From Rhizobiales bacterium 62-47 (GTDB taxonomy: Bacteria; Pseudomonadota; Alphaproteobacteria; Rhizobiales; Xanthobacteraceae): a stretch of 64,000 bases of DNA. The stretch is from positions 683,150 to 747,149 of the forward strand of contig MKVX01000018.1 of NCBI GenBank assembly GCA_001899255.1, given 5' to 3'. Each line of letters opens with the position of its first letter. Within the stretch, counting starts at the first letter, position 1. The translations under genes and the position numbers were made by a program. The notes beneath the pieces were generated by a model. The model was not told the origin of the DNA. It saw only the letters and a list, made by a program, of their open reading frames with translations, and did no database searches. Positions 37,139 through 46,661 of the stretch are shown here, in pieces.

Positions 37139-39448
37139 GTGGCATCGAATTCCGAAGATCTTAAATCCGCGGCACTGTCATTTCATCGGCTCCCGCGTCC
37201 CGGCAAACTCGAAATCCAATCGACCAAGCCTCTCGCCAACCAGCGCGATTTGGCTCTGGCCTATACACCCGGCGTTGCTGCTGCTTGCGAAGCGATTGCG
37301 GCCGATCCGGCGCAAGCCGCTGAGCTGACCATCCGCAGCAATCTGGTGGCGGTCGTGACCAACGGCACCGCCGTTCTTGGGCTCGGCAATATTGGGCCGC
37401 TGGCATCCAAGCCGGTGATGGAAGGCAAGGCCGTCCTGTTCAAGAAGTTCGCCGGCATCGACGTGTTCGATATCGAGATCGCCGCCGACACAGTGCAGCG
37501 CGTTGTAGATACTGTGGCTGCACTCGAGCCGACTTTCGGCGGCATCAACCTTGAAGACATTCGTGGTCCCGAATGTTTCGAGATCGAGGCGCAGCTCAAG
37601 GAACGCATGAAGATCCCGGTGTTCCATGACGATCAGCATGGCACCGCGATTATCGTTGCTGCCGCGATCACCAATGCGCTGCGGCTCAGCGGCAAGAACA
37701 TCGCCGACGTCAAGATCGTCACCGCTGGCGCTGGCGCAGCCGCGCTGGCCTGTCTCAACTTGCTGGTGTCGATGGGCGCGCAGCGCAAGAACATCTGGGT
37801 TTGCGATCTCGACGGCGTGGTGCACGAGGGACGCAACGTCGCAATGGACCGCTGGAAAGCGGTTTATGCGCAAAAGACCGATAAGCGCACGTTGAGCGAA
37901 GTGATCGGCGGAGCCGACATTTTCCTCGGCCTCTCCGGGCCCAGAGTGCTGACGCCGGAAATGGTGTCGCAGATGGGCGAGAAGCCGCTGGTGATGGCGC
38001 TCGCCAATCCGACGCCAGAAATCATGCCGGATGAAGTGCGCAAGGTGCGCCCCGACGCCATGATGTGCACGGGCCGTTCGGACTTCCCGAACCAGGTCAA
38101 CAACGTCCTGTGTTTCCCCTTCATTTTCCGCGGTGCGCTCGATGTCGGTGCGACCGCGATCAACGAACAAATGAAGCGCGCGGCGGTCGAAGCCATCGCG
38201 CAATTGGCGCGGGAAGCACCGTCGGATGCAGCCGCGTTGGGGGCCGACGGGGCGGACGTGCAGGGCTTCGGACCCGGCTCACTGATCCCGCCGGCGTTCG
38301 ATCCGCGGCTCATCCTGCGCATTGCGCCAGCGGTCGCGCGAGCGGCGATGGAATCTGGCGTGGCGACCCGGCCGATCACCAATTTCGACCAGTATCTTGA
38401 AAAGCTCGAGAGCTTTGCCTTCCGCTCCGGCCTGGTGATGAAGCCGGTCTTCCTTAAAGCCAAGACGCAGCCGGTGCGCGTCATTTATGCCGAAGGCGAG
38501 GATCAGCGCGTGCTGCGCGCGACGCAAGCCGTGCTGGAAGAAAGGCTCGCCCGCCCGATCCTGGTGGGTCGCCCGTCGGTGGTGGAGACGCGCATCAAGC
38601 GGCTTGGCCTGATGATCCGCCCCGGACACGATTTCGATCTGATCAATCCGGAAGACGATCCGCGCTATCGTTCATACGTTCAGAGCTATATCGATGCCGC
38701 CGGCCGCTACGGCGTCACGCCCGAGGCTGCACGCACCGTCGTGCGCACCAATGCAACTGTGATTGCAGCACTGGCCGTGGTGCGGGGCGAGGCCGATGCC
38801 ATGCTGTGCGGGGTCGAGGGACGCTTCATGAGCCATCTGCGCCACGTGCGCGAGGTGATAGGCTTGCAGCCGGGTGCAGTCGATTACGCGGCATTGGTCC
38901 TCATGGTCACCAGCAAGGGTGCGTTCTTCCTTGCCGATACGCAGGTCCGAGCCAACCCCAGCGCAGAAGAATTGGCCGATCTCGCGGCTTGCGCTGCATT
39001 GCATGTCCAGCGCTTCGGCCTGAAGCCGAAGATCGCTTTCGTCTCGCACTCCGATTTCGGCAGCTACGATACGGAGTCCTCGCGCAAGATGCGTCGCGCC
39101 ACCGCGATTCTGACCGAGAAGCGCCCGGATCTTGAGGCGGATGGCGAAATGCAGGGCGGCACCGCGCTGTCGCAAATCAAGCGCGACTACGTGTTGCCGC
39201 AGTCCCGTCTCGAGGGCGTCGCAAACGTCCTGATCCTGCCCAATCTCGATGCTGCCCATGTTGCTTATCAAATGGTCAAGGAACTTGCCGACGGTTTGCC
39301 CGTTGGACCAATCCTGATCGGTCCCGCGCGCCCGGCGCATATCCTGACGCGCTCGGTCACCTCGCGCGGCATTCTCAATATGACTGCGGTCGCGGCGGTC
39401 GAGGCACAGGAGCGGGCAGGCCGCCAGCAGCCGACGCTGTTCGGATAG
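37139..39448 (+). CDS. maeB: NADP-dependent malic enzyme with phosphotransacetylase-like domain
   Basis: Decarboxylates malate to pyruvate, yielding NADPH. The 769-residue MaeB form has an N-terminal malic domain ([26 protein letters not shown]), an NAD(P)-binding domain ([13 protein letters not shown]), and a C-terminal phosphotransacetylase-like domain (about 430-769: [20 protein letters not shown]) that is regulatory and usually without acetyltransferase activity. GTG 37139 is the start, just after a CTAGGGG ribosome site. Length is typical of the long rhizobial form. Confidence 0.95.
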   Translation: MASNSEDLKSAALSFHRLPRPGKLEIQSTKPLANQRDLALAYTPGVAAACEAIAADPAQAAELTIRSNLVAVVTNGTAVLGLGNIGPLASKPVMEGKAVLFKKFAGIDVFDIEIAADTVQRVVDTVAALEPTFGGINLEDIRGPECFEIEAQLKERMKIPVFHDDQHGTAIIVAAAITNALRLSGKNIADVKIVTAGAGAAALACLNLLVSMGAQRKNIWVCDLDGVVHEGRNVAMDRWKAVYAQKTDKRTLSEVIGGADIFLGLSGPRVLTPEMVSQMGEKPLVMALANPTPEIMPDEVRKVRPDAMMCTGRSDFPNQVNNVLCFPFIFRGALDVGATAINEQMKRAAVEAIAQLAREAPSDAAALGADGADVQGFGPGSLIPPAFDPRLILRIAPAVARAAMESGVATRPITNFDQYLEKLESFAFRSGLVMKPVFLKAKTQPVRVIYAEGEDQRVLRATQAVLEERLARPILVGRPSVVETRIKRLGLMIRPGHDFDLINPEDDPRYRSYVQSYIDAAGRYGVTPEAARTVVRTNATVIAALAVVRGEADAMLCGVEGRFMSHLRHVREVIGLQPGAVDYAALVLMVTSKGAFFLADTQVRANPSAEELADLAACAALHVQRFGLKPKIAFVSHSDFGSYDTESSRKMRRATAILTEKRPDLEADGEMQGGTALSQIKRDYVLPQSRLEGVANVLILPNLDAAHVAYQMVKELADGLPVGPILIGPARPAHILTRSVTSRGILNMTAVAAVEAQERAGRQQPTLFG

Positions 39449-39536
39449 AGACATTTCGCGATTTGAAAATTGGATTTGAAGTGACCATAATTGGCTGAAT
39501 GATGCGGATGCATCAGCCCAGAGCAGTGAGGCGAAA

Positions 39537-40004
39537 ATGCCAGCTTTCGTCGCTATCGGACGTTTCCTGTTCTCGGTGATCTTTATTTTTTCTGGTGCAT
39601 CCAAGCTGCTGGATCTGACGGCAACAGCGCAGAGCATCACCGATAAGGTGGTCCTTCCGGCGGTATTGGCCGGCTATACATCGCAGATCGAAGGCGCGAC
39701 CGGCATGCCGATGGCGCAATTGCTGGCGATTGCCGCAGGTGCTCTCGAATTGATTGGCGGCTTGCTGATCGCGATCAACTTCGGGGCACGATTTTTCGCA
39801 ATCCTGCTGATCTTCTTCGTCGTCGCCGCGACGGTATATTTCCACGATTTCTGGAATCAGACTGGCGCCGAGGCCAAAGGCAACATGATCCAGGCGCTGA
39901 AGAACCTCTCAATTATCGGCGGGCTGTTTATTATTGCAGGGATCGGCCGATCGCCCCGTTTGCCGGAGCCGGTCTATACCGAGCCGGCGTCACATACGTT
40001 CTGA
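39537..40004 (+). CDS. DoxX-family membrane protein
   Basis: The 155-residue protein has four membrane helices (FLFSVIFIFSGASKLLD; LAIAAGALELIGGLLIAI; FFAILLIFFVVAATVYF; NLSIIGGLFIIAGIG) and the DoxX core. The family is linked to redox or thiosulphate metabolism but is broad; no substrate can be named. The HDFW segment between helices 3 and 4 is typical. Ends convergently with the DHFR-like gene. Confidence 0.9.
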   Translation: MPAFVAIGRFLFSVIFIFSGASKLLDLTATAQSITDKVVLPAVLAGYTSQIEGATGMPMAQLLAIAAGALELIGGLLIAINFGARFFAILLIFFVVAATVYFHDFWNQTGAEAKGNMIQALKNLSIIGGLFIIAGIGRSPRLPEPVYTEPASHTF

Positions 40005-40091
40005 GTTGCCGTAACGTTGGCCTGGGGTGATGGCCCGGTTTGCTCTGGCGAATCTCGCAAGATCCCGTCGCCTTGGCTTGAACTGCCTTGT

Positions 40092-40646
40092 TTAGCGGCG
40101 CCGCCATGCCGTGACGCGAACGTCGTGAGCGGCATCGAGGATCTTGACGTCGGTGGCATACAGGCCATGGGCCGTCAGCAAAGCCTGGGGCGTTTGCTGC
40201 GGGACACCGGGAAAGCAGGGTTCGCCATCGGGCAGATGGACGTGCGGCGCGACGGACAGCCAAAAAGTATCGTACCGGTCTAAGAAAAGGCCAAACACCA
40301 CCGGCCCGCCGATTATCGCTGCGGTTCCGCTTTGAACGCCCGCATGTGCGCTAGCTTCTTCGAACGTGGCGCCTGCCGGATTCCACAGTGTGGCTTTGGC
40401 GTTGGTGGGGTCGCTCGCGATCGCCTTGACGCTTCGAGTCAGGATGATGCGCTTACGTTGCGGCGAATTCGGCTGGTCCTCGTATGAGTTGCGGCCGTGC
40501 ACGATAACGGCGGCGCGATCCAGGGCCGATGCGAAAAATTCCTGATCGCCCTTAAATTTCAACTCCGGCGGCATGGTGTTGGCTGCATCGGCAAGCATGC
40601 CTTCTGCCGACACGATAACATAGCCGACGATACTCAACGCTGACAT
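40092..40646 (-). CDS. DHFR-like / RibD C-terminal-like reductase
   Basis: The 184-residue protein resembles dihydrofolate-reductase-fold enzymes: IVGYVIVSAEGMLAD at the N-terminus, VIVHGRNSYED, AAIIGGPVVFGLFLDRYD and FWLSVAPHVHLPDGEPCFP. Such proteins reduce pteridines or riboflavin precursors; FolA function is possible but not shown. No thyA or folA neighbour is present. The ribosome site is weak, so the start may be elsewhere. Confidence 0.75.
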   Translation of the reverse strand: MSALSIVGYVIVSAEGMLADAANTMPPELKFKGDQEFFASALDRAAVIVHGRNSYEDQPNSPQRKRIILTRSVKAIASDPTNAKATLWNPAGATFEEASAHAGVQSGTAAIIGGPVVFGLFLDRYDTFWLSVAPHVHLPDGEPCFPGVPQQTPQALLTAHGLYATDVKILDAAHDVRVTAWRRR

Positions 40647-40684
40647 GGATGACTCGTTACGCGGGTGGCCGAATCCGGCTCAAC

Positions 40685-41617
40685 TCATTCGGATATGGTT
40701 TGGACGACGCTTGAGATCGGGCGGCTGCTCACGGTTGGCAGCTTGACGCTCTTGAGCAGTTCTTCGTCATATTGCGCCAGAGTCTGGACTGGCGCCTTGG
40801 CCCGCATCTTCACCACCTTGTAGCCGCCGGCCTTGAGCCTGCGCAGCAGTTCGGGCAGAGCCTCGGCGGTATGCTTCTGGAAGTCGTGCATCAGGATGAT
40901 GCCCTTGCCGAGCTTGTCGAGCTTTTTCATCACGGTATCGATGACCTGCTGCGAGTTCTTCGATTTGAAATCGAACGAGTCGACATCGCAGGAAAACATC
41001 GCAATGTTTCGGGTGCCGAGATAAGTGACCATGGCCGGCGGGTGTTGCAACGCCGGGAAGCGGAAGAATGGTGCTGGCGAGGCACCGAGCGCCCACTTGA
41101 CCGCGCTGAAGCCCTTTTCGATCTCGTCCTTGGCTTGCTCCTCGGTCATCTTCTTGCCGTTGAGGTTGGCGTGCGACCAGGTATGGGCGCCAACGGTGTG
41201 ACCGGCCGCTGCCACTTGCTTCAGAATCTCAGGATGGTAGGTGGCATGCTTGCCGATCGCGAAGAAAATGCCGGTCGTGCAGTGGTCGGCGAGCGCCTTG
41301 AGCACGGCGGGCGTGTTGCCCGGCCATGGACCGTCGTCGAACGTCAGGACGACTTCCTTGTCGCGGAGGAAGTCGAGTTGCTTGAAATGTTCGAAGCCGA
41401 ATCCCGGGCCGCCAGTGGTGTCGATCTCGACGACACGGCTGATGCCGAGTGCGTCCGGATTAGCGCATGCGACCTTGGCCGGAGCAGGCGGAAGAGCCGG
41501 AGCGGCGGCAGGAGCCGGGGCTGCTGGCCGCTGTGGAGCCGCCGCTTGCGACCATGCCGCGCCGGTTGGGCTGATGGCGAATGCGCCCGCTACGATCAGA
41601 GCTGCCGCAATACGCAT
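40685..41617 (-). CDS. Exported polysaccharide deacetylase (NodB domain)
   Basis: Zinc-dependent removal of acetyl groups from cell-wall or extracellular glycans. The 310-residue protein has a signal peptide (about 1-23), a Pro/Ala-rich linker, and the NodB domain: TFDDGPWPGNT (Asp pair), HTVGAHTWSHANL (metal His pair) and RFPALQHPP. AGGGAGC precedes ATG 41617, which outranks the longer frame to 41695. The neighbouring L,D-transpeptidase makes peptidoglycan editing a likely theme. Confidence 0.92.
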   Translation of the reverse strand: MRIAAALIVAGAFAISPTGAAWSQAAAPQRPAAPAPAAAPALPPAPAKVACANPDALGISRVVEIDTTGGPGFGFEHFKQLDFLRDKEVVLTFDDGPWPGNTPAVLKALADHCTTGIFFAIGKHATYHPEILKQVAAAGHTVGAHTWSHANLNGKKMTEEQAKDEIEKGFSAVKWALGASPAPFFRFPALQHPPAMVTYLGTRNIAMFSCDVDSFDFKSKNSQQVIDTVMKKLDKLGKGIILMHDFQKHTAEALPELLRRLKAGGYKVVKMRAKAPVQTLAQYDEELLKSVKLPTVSSRPISSVVQTISE

Positions 41618-41722
41618 TGTCGCTCCCTTCGATGTGTAGACGGCATCTGCGATCCGGCTCGTGGCCGATTGACGCCGCACAAGCAATTTGCACATCAGAG
41701 TCAGATTCGTGCCGATACGGCA

Positions 41723-41738
41723 ATGGGCTTTCGCCCAT
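41723..41738 (-). terminator. Hairpin after the L,D-transpeptidase
   Basis: ATGGGC/GCCCAT with a TTTC loop (GAAA on the transcribed strand), 44 bases past the stop. It has few T residues after it, so termination is uncertain. Confidence 0.4.
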
Positions 41739-41782
41739 CGGCCTGCCTAATCGCCAATAGATGCAACTTAAGGAAATTGGTT

Positions 41783-43252
41783 TCAGCGCAGCGGAACGAT
41801 GAAATCCGTACCCTCGCCGGTTTCGCCGCTGGCCACACCTTGATCCGACACGATGAGCGAACTGCCGGTTGTGAGAAGCTCGGCGATACGCGTCATGGCG
41901 TCGGCTGGAATCGTAACCCGATCCAATGCTTCCGAGGCGATATCAGGAGCGGGTGCCGAGGTCGTTGCCACGGCCCCAGCCACGCGCTGTTTACGCGAGC
42001 TCGATTCCTCCGCGTTGGCGCGCGCGACGGCCGGAAGCGTCATGACCGACCAGCGGAAGGTCGCGTTGCTTTTGTCTTCCTGCGCGGTGAAGACGTGGGT
42101 GCCGAGCGGACGATCCGATGGCGCGATCGTGATGGCGACGTCGAACAGCGGCTCGAAATTTTGCCGGACGTAAAGCTTGCCGTCCTTGCGGCTGGCGAAC
42201 ATCGCGATCGGGCCCGTGCGGCGGACTGCAGGCACGGGCGTGGTTGCCGATGGCGTGGTTTCGCTGGCCGGGGCGGCGATGGCTTTGTCGATGACCGAGC
42301 CATCCGTCAGCGTTATCGATGCTGTGCGCGAAAGCGTGCTGCTGGCATCTGCAACGAGTGTCGGCTTGTCGCTCTTGCTGTCGGCTTTCGCGAGACCGGT
42401 CGTTTCACTCGAGGCTGATGTCGGTTCGGCGGATATCGAGGGACGCAGTTCGGAGCCAACCGGCGCTGTCGCTGGACTCATGCCAGTTGTGGAGACCGGT
42501 GACGCATTGGCGTCTGCCGACGCTGCTTGTTGTTTTGGCGGCTCGTTGGTTGCAACCGGTGCTGGCTTCTGCGTGATCAGCAACGGATGTGAAAACGATG
42601 TCGGTGCGATTTCGCCGGGCGAAATGACGACGCGAGCGCCCATCCGCGTCCAGCCCCACATCTGTGTCGCGAATGCTGTCGGCATGCGGATACAACCGTG
42701 TGAAGCGGGATAGCCCGGAACAACACCGGCATGGAGTGCGATGCCGGACCAGGTGAGGCGCTGCATGTAAGGCATCGGCGCGCTGCTATAAATATTCGAG
42801 CGATGCCATTTGTGTTTCTGAATGACGCTGAAGACGCCCATCGGCGTCGTGTGACCGCGCATGCCGGTGGAGACTGGCGACTCGGCAAAAAAGCCGTTGG
42901 CATCGTAGACCTTCAACGACTGGTTCTCGATCGAGATGGCTACGATGAGCGGGCCTTGAGGCTTGCGGATTTCCCGAACGGGCTTTGTCACTCGCGCAGC
43001 GCGATGCTTCGGGGTACTGGTTCGACGCGGCAGGACGACGCGCGGTGCCGGGGCATCTTCGAAGAAATAATCGCTAGGTGCAAAATCCTGCGACCAGAAA
43101 TCCTGCGGCAGGGCATGGGCGCTGGACATCGGAACGAGCGCGCATGCGGTTGTCAGCAGCGCCGCGCGCCAGAGCCAACCGCGCAGCAGGCTTGTCGGGG
43201 GAAGCCCAGCCTGACTTTGTTTCGCTGAATGTTCTGGCTGAGTGCGTATCAC
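41783..43252 (-). CDS. L,D-transpeptidase (YkuD domain) with long C-terminal extension
   Basis: Forms 3-3 cross-links in peptidoglycan or links lipoproteins to it. A signal-like N-terminus precedes the YkuD catalytic domain (about 105-245) with the active-site HAGVVPGYPASHGCIRMP. After it comes an Ala/Thr/Ser-rich linker and a second conserved-looking domain of about 140 residues (FASRKDGKLYVRQNFEPLFD; TIPADAMTRIAELLTTGSSLIV). GTG 43252 gives a sensible signal peptide but has a weak ribosome site; the frame continues to 43357. Divergent from creA. Confidence 0.9.
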   Translation of the reverse strand: MIRTQPEHSAKQSQAGLPPTSLLRGWLWRAALLTTACALVPMSSAHALPQDFWSQDFAPSDYFFEDAPAPRVVLPRRTSTPKHRAARVTKPVREIRKPQGPLIVAISIENQSLKVYDANGFFAESPVSTGMRGHTTPMGVFSVIQKHKWHRSNIYSSAPMPYMQRLTWSGIALHAGVVPGYPASHGCIRMPTAFATQMWGWTRMGARVVISPGEIAPTSFSHPLLITQKPAPVATNEPPKQQAASADANASPVSTTGMSPATAPVGSELRPSISAEPTSASSETTGLAKADSKSDKPTLVADASSTLSRTASITLTDGSVIDKAIAAPASETTPSATTPVPAVRRTGPIAMFASRKDGKLYVRQNFEPLFDVAITIAPSDRPLGTHVFTAQEDKSNATFRWSVMTLPAVARANAEESSSRKQRVAGAVATTSAPAPDIASEALDRVTIPADAMTRIAELLTTGSSLIVSDQGVASGETGEGTDFIVPLR

Positions 43253-43437
43253 GCCGAGATCCCAATAACGCCGGGTTACAATCGTTAGTGTCACAATGGC
43301 CCGAAAAAGTTCGCGGCGGTTCCACCGTCGGCTGGAATATCCGCTAAAACCCCTCACACGTCCTTAACGGCGGCGCGGCCTACCGCCGCGGTCAACTCGA
43401 TCCTACATAGGCAGCGTTGCGCTAACGGAGCAGCTTT

Positions 43438-43986
43438 ATGACATTTGCATTACGACGCCTCGCTGCGGGTCAACGCGGCATCATTACCTTGGCGGCTTTT
43501 GCGCTGGCAATCATGGCCGGATCGGTCGTGCATGCCGCCGACGAGCCGGATCTGATCTTCCGGCGCTCGACGGTATTCAAATGGGTCAGCCCCAACGACA
43601 AGCTCGCGACCTATGCGGTGGACGATCCTGAAGTCGAGGGAGTTGCCTGCCACTTCACGGTGCCGGAGAAGGGTGGCTTCAAAGGCTGGCTTGGACTTGC
43701 CGAACAGGTGTCGGACATCTCGCTGGCCTGCCGCCAGATCGGCCCGATTCACTTCAAGGACAAGATGGAGCAGGGCGCCGATATGTTCAGTCAGCGCCGC
43801 TCGCTGTTTTTCAAGAAGATGCAGATCGTGCGTGGCTGCGATGCCAAGCGCAATGTGCTCGTGTACATGGTCTACTCTGACAAGTTGATCGACGGCTCGC
43901 CAAAGAATTCCACGTCGTCGGTGCCGATCATGCCATGGGGCGCTGCCGATCCTAACGTGCAGAAGTGTGGTGAGTTCTTCAAATAG
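43438..43986 (+). CDS. creA: CreA family protein
   Basis: The 182-residue product has a signal peptide (about 1-32, VHA) and the CreA fold: IFRRSTVFKWVSPNDKLATY, EVEGVACHFTVPEKGGF and the KKMQIVRGCDAKRNVLVYMVY segment. CreA is a periplasmic protein of unknown role found in many proteobacteria. Cysteines (ACHF, LACRQ, RGCD, KCGEF) suggest disulphides. GGAG precedes the ATG by 7 bases. Confidence 0.92.
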   Translation: MTFALRRLAAGQRGIITLAAFALAIMAGSVVHAADEPDLIFRRSTVFKWVSPNDKLATYAVDDPEVEGVACHFTVPEKGGFKGWLGLAEQVSDISLACRQIGPIHFKDKMEQGADMFSQRRSLFFKKMQIVRGCDAKRNVLVYMVYSDKLIDGSPKNSTSSVPIMPWGAADPNVQKCGEFFK

Positions 43987-44221
43987 CGCGAGCCTGCCGG
44001 CCTGAAAGCCATATGGTTAATGTGCGACCGCCGCACCGGCGCGGGCGATCGCTCTTGAGTGATGTCCAAATGTGTCGTGCGTCTGCGTGCGACGAAACAA
44101 TTCTCCTGGCGACGAAACCATTTTCCGCTTGCAACGCAGATGCCCCGAAATGATCGACGGGTATGTGTCGGTCTGTATTGTTGCGCGACCTGCTGTGGCT
44201 CGATACGTCGGAGAGATTCAT

Positions 44222-44380
44222 ATGCGAGGTTTCAGTATCGTTCTGACACTGGCATTCGTTCTTGCCACCCCGTCATTGGCCGGATCGTCCGAGCAGGGCG
44301 CGCCTGGTGTCGGTACCTTTGCCTATGGCGGTTCGCCGCTGGTCGCATCGCTGACACCCTTAACCGTCGCGGCCCGCTGA
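44222..44380 (+). CDS. Small exported peptide (52 residues)
   Basis: Starts MRGFSIVLTLAFVLATPSLA, a clear signal peptide, followed by about 32 residues ending LTPLTVAAR. GGAGA lies 7-8 bases before the ATG. The frame extends upstream to 44072 but the signal peptide and ribosome site point to 44222. No family is recognised. Confidence 0.55.
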   Translation: MRGFSIVLTLAFVLATPSLAGSSEQGAPGVGTFAYGGSPLVASLTPLTVAAR

Positions 44381-44419
44381 TCGGTTCGTGCATCCGCTAG
44401 ATCCTGTCGCTGGAGACCC

Positions 44420-44794
44420 ATGGTGAAACTCCTTGGCGGACTGATGGTGGGATTCCTTTTCACGCTCGCGACATTCGCGGATGCGGCGCAGGCGCAAGTC
44501 TGGCCTCCCGCCAGGAACTCCGATTCCCGCACCGAATTCATGCGCCAGTGCCTGCCGCACATGATCGGACGCTGGGCGCATCCAGAAGCCGTATGTGGCT
44601 GTCTGCACGATCATGCTGCCGCTTCCATCGAAGATCGCGACCTGCGCCGTGCATTGCTGCGTGGGATCACAGAGACCGGTGTACCGGCGATCGAGAACGA
44701 CTGGGTGCCGGTATCCAAGCAAGCTGACATTAGCGCCACGTTCACAGCCATCGCCAAGCCGACGTTGCAATGCCTGTTCGAGCCGGCGACCTAG
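44420..44794 (+). CDS. Secreted protein of unknown function (124 residues)
   Basis: A signal peptide (about 1-25, ending AAQAQ) and a helical body with four Cys (MRQCLPHM, AVCGC, LQCL), which could form disulphides. The pattern C...C-x-C...C is conserved-looking but not a family I can name. GGAG precedes the ATG. It lies between the 52-residue peptide and the convergent small genes. Confidence 0.65.
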   Translation: MVKLLGGLMVGFLFTLATFADAAQAQVWPPARNSDSRTEFMRQCLPHMIGRWAHPEAVCGCLHDHAAASIEDRDLRRALLRGITETGVPAIENDWVPVSKQADISATFTAIAKPTLQCLFEPAT

Positions 44795-44821
44795 CTGCAG
44801 ATCAAATCAAGCGCATACAAA

Positions 44822-45082
44822 TCAGCGGCGGGCGCCCGGCCGAGGCACGCAGACAATTCTGCGCACCACACCCGATGCACTCAGCTTGGCACCGGTGACT
44901 TCCTTGATCTGCCCTTGAGGGCACGAACCATCATCGACAAGGATGCGCTGGCCAAGCCGCAAGTCAGTAATATCGCGCTCGCGCGCGACCTGCTCGGCCG
45001 GTGCCGCTGTCGTGAGTGCAATGACCAGGCTGCATCCGAACAGACAGGACGTGAGTAGGGGCAATGGTCTCATCGGCTTCAC
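44822..45082 (-). CDS. Secreted small protein, DUF6719-like
   Basis: About 83-86 residues: a signal peptide (about 1-30, PAEQ) and a compact C-terminal region (ITDLRLGQRILVDDGSCPQG, IKEVTGAKL, VVRRIVCVPRPGARR) with two Cys. It recalls the DUF6719 group. GTG 45082 overlaps the upstream stop as GTGA; ATG 45073 is an alternative. Confidence 0.65.
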   Translation of the reverse strand: MKPMRPLPLLTSCLFGCSLVIALTTAAPAEQVARERDITDLRLGQRILVDDGSCPQGQIKEVTGAKLSASGVVRRIVCVPRPGARR

Positions 45083-45231
45083 TTGTTCTGAATCTTCAAG
45101 CCGTCGGGGCCGATGTTGATCTGCACGCCTTCGGGCTGCTTTTTTTCCTGGAACAGGCTGTATCCCAGCACGGCGGCAACAACCACCAGTGCGCCGATGA
45201 TGAGGTACAGGATGTTGCGGTTGCCGGGCAT
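45079..45231 (-). CDS. Small single-pass membrane protein (50 residues)
   Basis: The protein begins MPGNRNILYLIIGALVVVAA, has one membrane helix (about 7-25) and ends in a conserved-looking EKKQPEGVQINIGPDGLKI tail. GGAGA precedes the ATG, and its stop overlaps the next start (GTGA), so the two are cotranslated. No function is known to me. Confidence 0.7.
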   Translation of the reverse strand: MPGNRNILYLIIGALVVVAAVLGYSLFQEKKQPEGVQINIGPDGLKIQNK

Positions 45232-45375
45232 CCGGGCTCTCCGTTCTGGGGGATGAGCTGCGGAGTGTAGGGGCGCCCTCGCGATTCTAGAAGAGCCTCA
45301 AATCTCGCGACAAGCGCCGGTAAAATATGATTTGATGTGGCAACCCGCGATCAAACAAGGGGCAAGGGAGAAAGC

Positions 45376-46656
45376 ATGGACGCCAACGATAACAACAAGC
45401 GCATTCTCGATGCCGTCGATGCTGGATTTGACGCGCAGCTCGCGACTACCAAGGATTTCGTCGCGATACCGAGCACCCGCGGAGCCGAGGGGCCATGCCA
45501 GGACATGATCAGCGACCTGCTGCGGGAGCGCGGCTATGAGGTGGACGACTGGCATATCGATGTTGACGATCTGAAAGACCTGCGCGGATTTGGCCCGATC
45601 GAGCACGACTTCTCGCGGGCCCGAACGGTTGTCGGCACTTACCGGCCCAGCAACAGCGCCGGCAAGTCGCTGATCCTGCAAGGGCACTGCGATGTGGTGC
45701 CGACAGGTCCACTCGACATGTGGGACACGCCGCCATTTTCGCCGACGATCAAGGACGGCAAGATGTACGGTCGCGGCGCTTGCGATATGAAGTCCGGTAC
45801 CATCGGCGCATTGTACGCGCTCGATGCCATTCGCGACGCTGGCCTCAAGCCGACCGCGCGGATTCATTTCCAATCGGTGATCGAAGAGGAAAGCACCGGC
45901 GTCGGCGCGCTCTCGACCTTGCAGCGCGGCTATCGCGCTGATTGCTGTTTGATTCCGGAGCCGACCGACGGGCACATGATCCGCTCGCAGGTCGGTGTCA
46001 TCTGGTTTCGCATTCGCGTTCGCGGATTCCCGGTCCACGTTTTCGAAGCCGGCGCCGGATCGAACGCGATCACCGCCGCGTATCATCTGATTCAGGCGGT
46101 CGAGAAACTCGAAGTTGAGTGGAACAAGCGCGCCGCGAGCGACAAGCATTTCGGTGCGGTGAATCACCCGCTCAATTTCAATCCCGGCATCATCAAGGGC
46201 GGTGACTGGGCGTCGAGCGTGCCGGCTTGGTGCGATGTCGATTGCCGTATTGCCATTCTGCCGGGCTGGTCGGTCAAGGATTGTCAGGCCGAAATTCTGG
46301 CCTGCATCGCAGGCGCCGCGCGCGACCATCGTTTTCTGTCCAACAATCCACCGCAGGTGGAGTGGTCCGGATTCCTTTCAGAAGGTTATGAGCTAACCGA
46401 TTCAGCCGCGCCGGAATCTGCGTTTGGAAAAGCCTATAACGCTGTCTATGGCGGAGCGACGCCGGAGAAAGCGTTCACCGCGCTGACCGATACGCGCTTC
46501 TACGGCTTGAATTACAACATTCCGAGTTTGTGTTTCGGTGCCAGCGGCGTGGCGATGCACGGATTCAACGAGCATGTCGATCTGGAGTCGCTGCGCAAGT
46601 CGACCAAAGCGACAGCGTTGTTCATTGCCGAATGGTGCGGTGTGGAGCCGCTCTAG
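45376..46656 (+). CDS. M20-family deacylase (ArgE/DapE-like)
   Basis: Zinc-dependent amidohydrolase on an N-acyl amino acid or small peptide. The 426-residue protein has the metal-site motifs LILQGHCDVVPTGP, YGRGACDMKSG (bridging Asp) and VIEEESTG, and the lid domain GVIWFRIRVRGFPVHVFEAG. The exact substrate is not evident. GGGAGAAAGC before ATG 45376 is a strong ribosome site; the extra 13 residues upstream are unlikely. Confidence 0.92.
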   Translation: MDANDNNKRILDAVDAGFDAQLATTKDFVAIPSTRGAEGPCQDMISDLLRERGYEVDDWHIDVDDLKDLRGFGPIEHDFSRARTVVGTYRPSNSAGKSLILQGHCDVVPTGPLDMWDTPPFSPTIKDGKMYGRGACDMKSGTIGALYALDAIRDAGLKPTARIHFQSVIEEESTGVGALSTLQRGYRADCCLIPEPTDGHMIRSQVGVIWFRIRVRGFPVHVFEAGAGSNAITAAYHLIQAVEKLEVEWNKRAASDKHFGAVNHPLNFNPGIIKGGDWASSVPAWCDVDCRIAILPGWSVKDCQAEILACIAGAARDHRFLSNNPPQVEWSGFLSEGYELTDSAAPESAFGKAYNAVYGGATPEKAFTALTDTRFYGLNYNIPSLCFGASGVAMHGFNEHVDLESLRKSTKATALFIAEWCGVEPL

Positions 46657-46661
46657 CGACG

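Noticed and set aside
40092-40646. Naming the DHFR-like gene folA
   Set aside because: Fold resemblance only; no thyA neighbour and the family includes other reductases.
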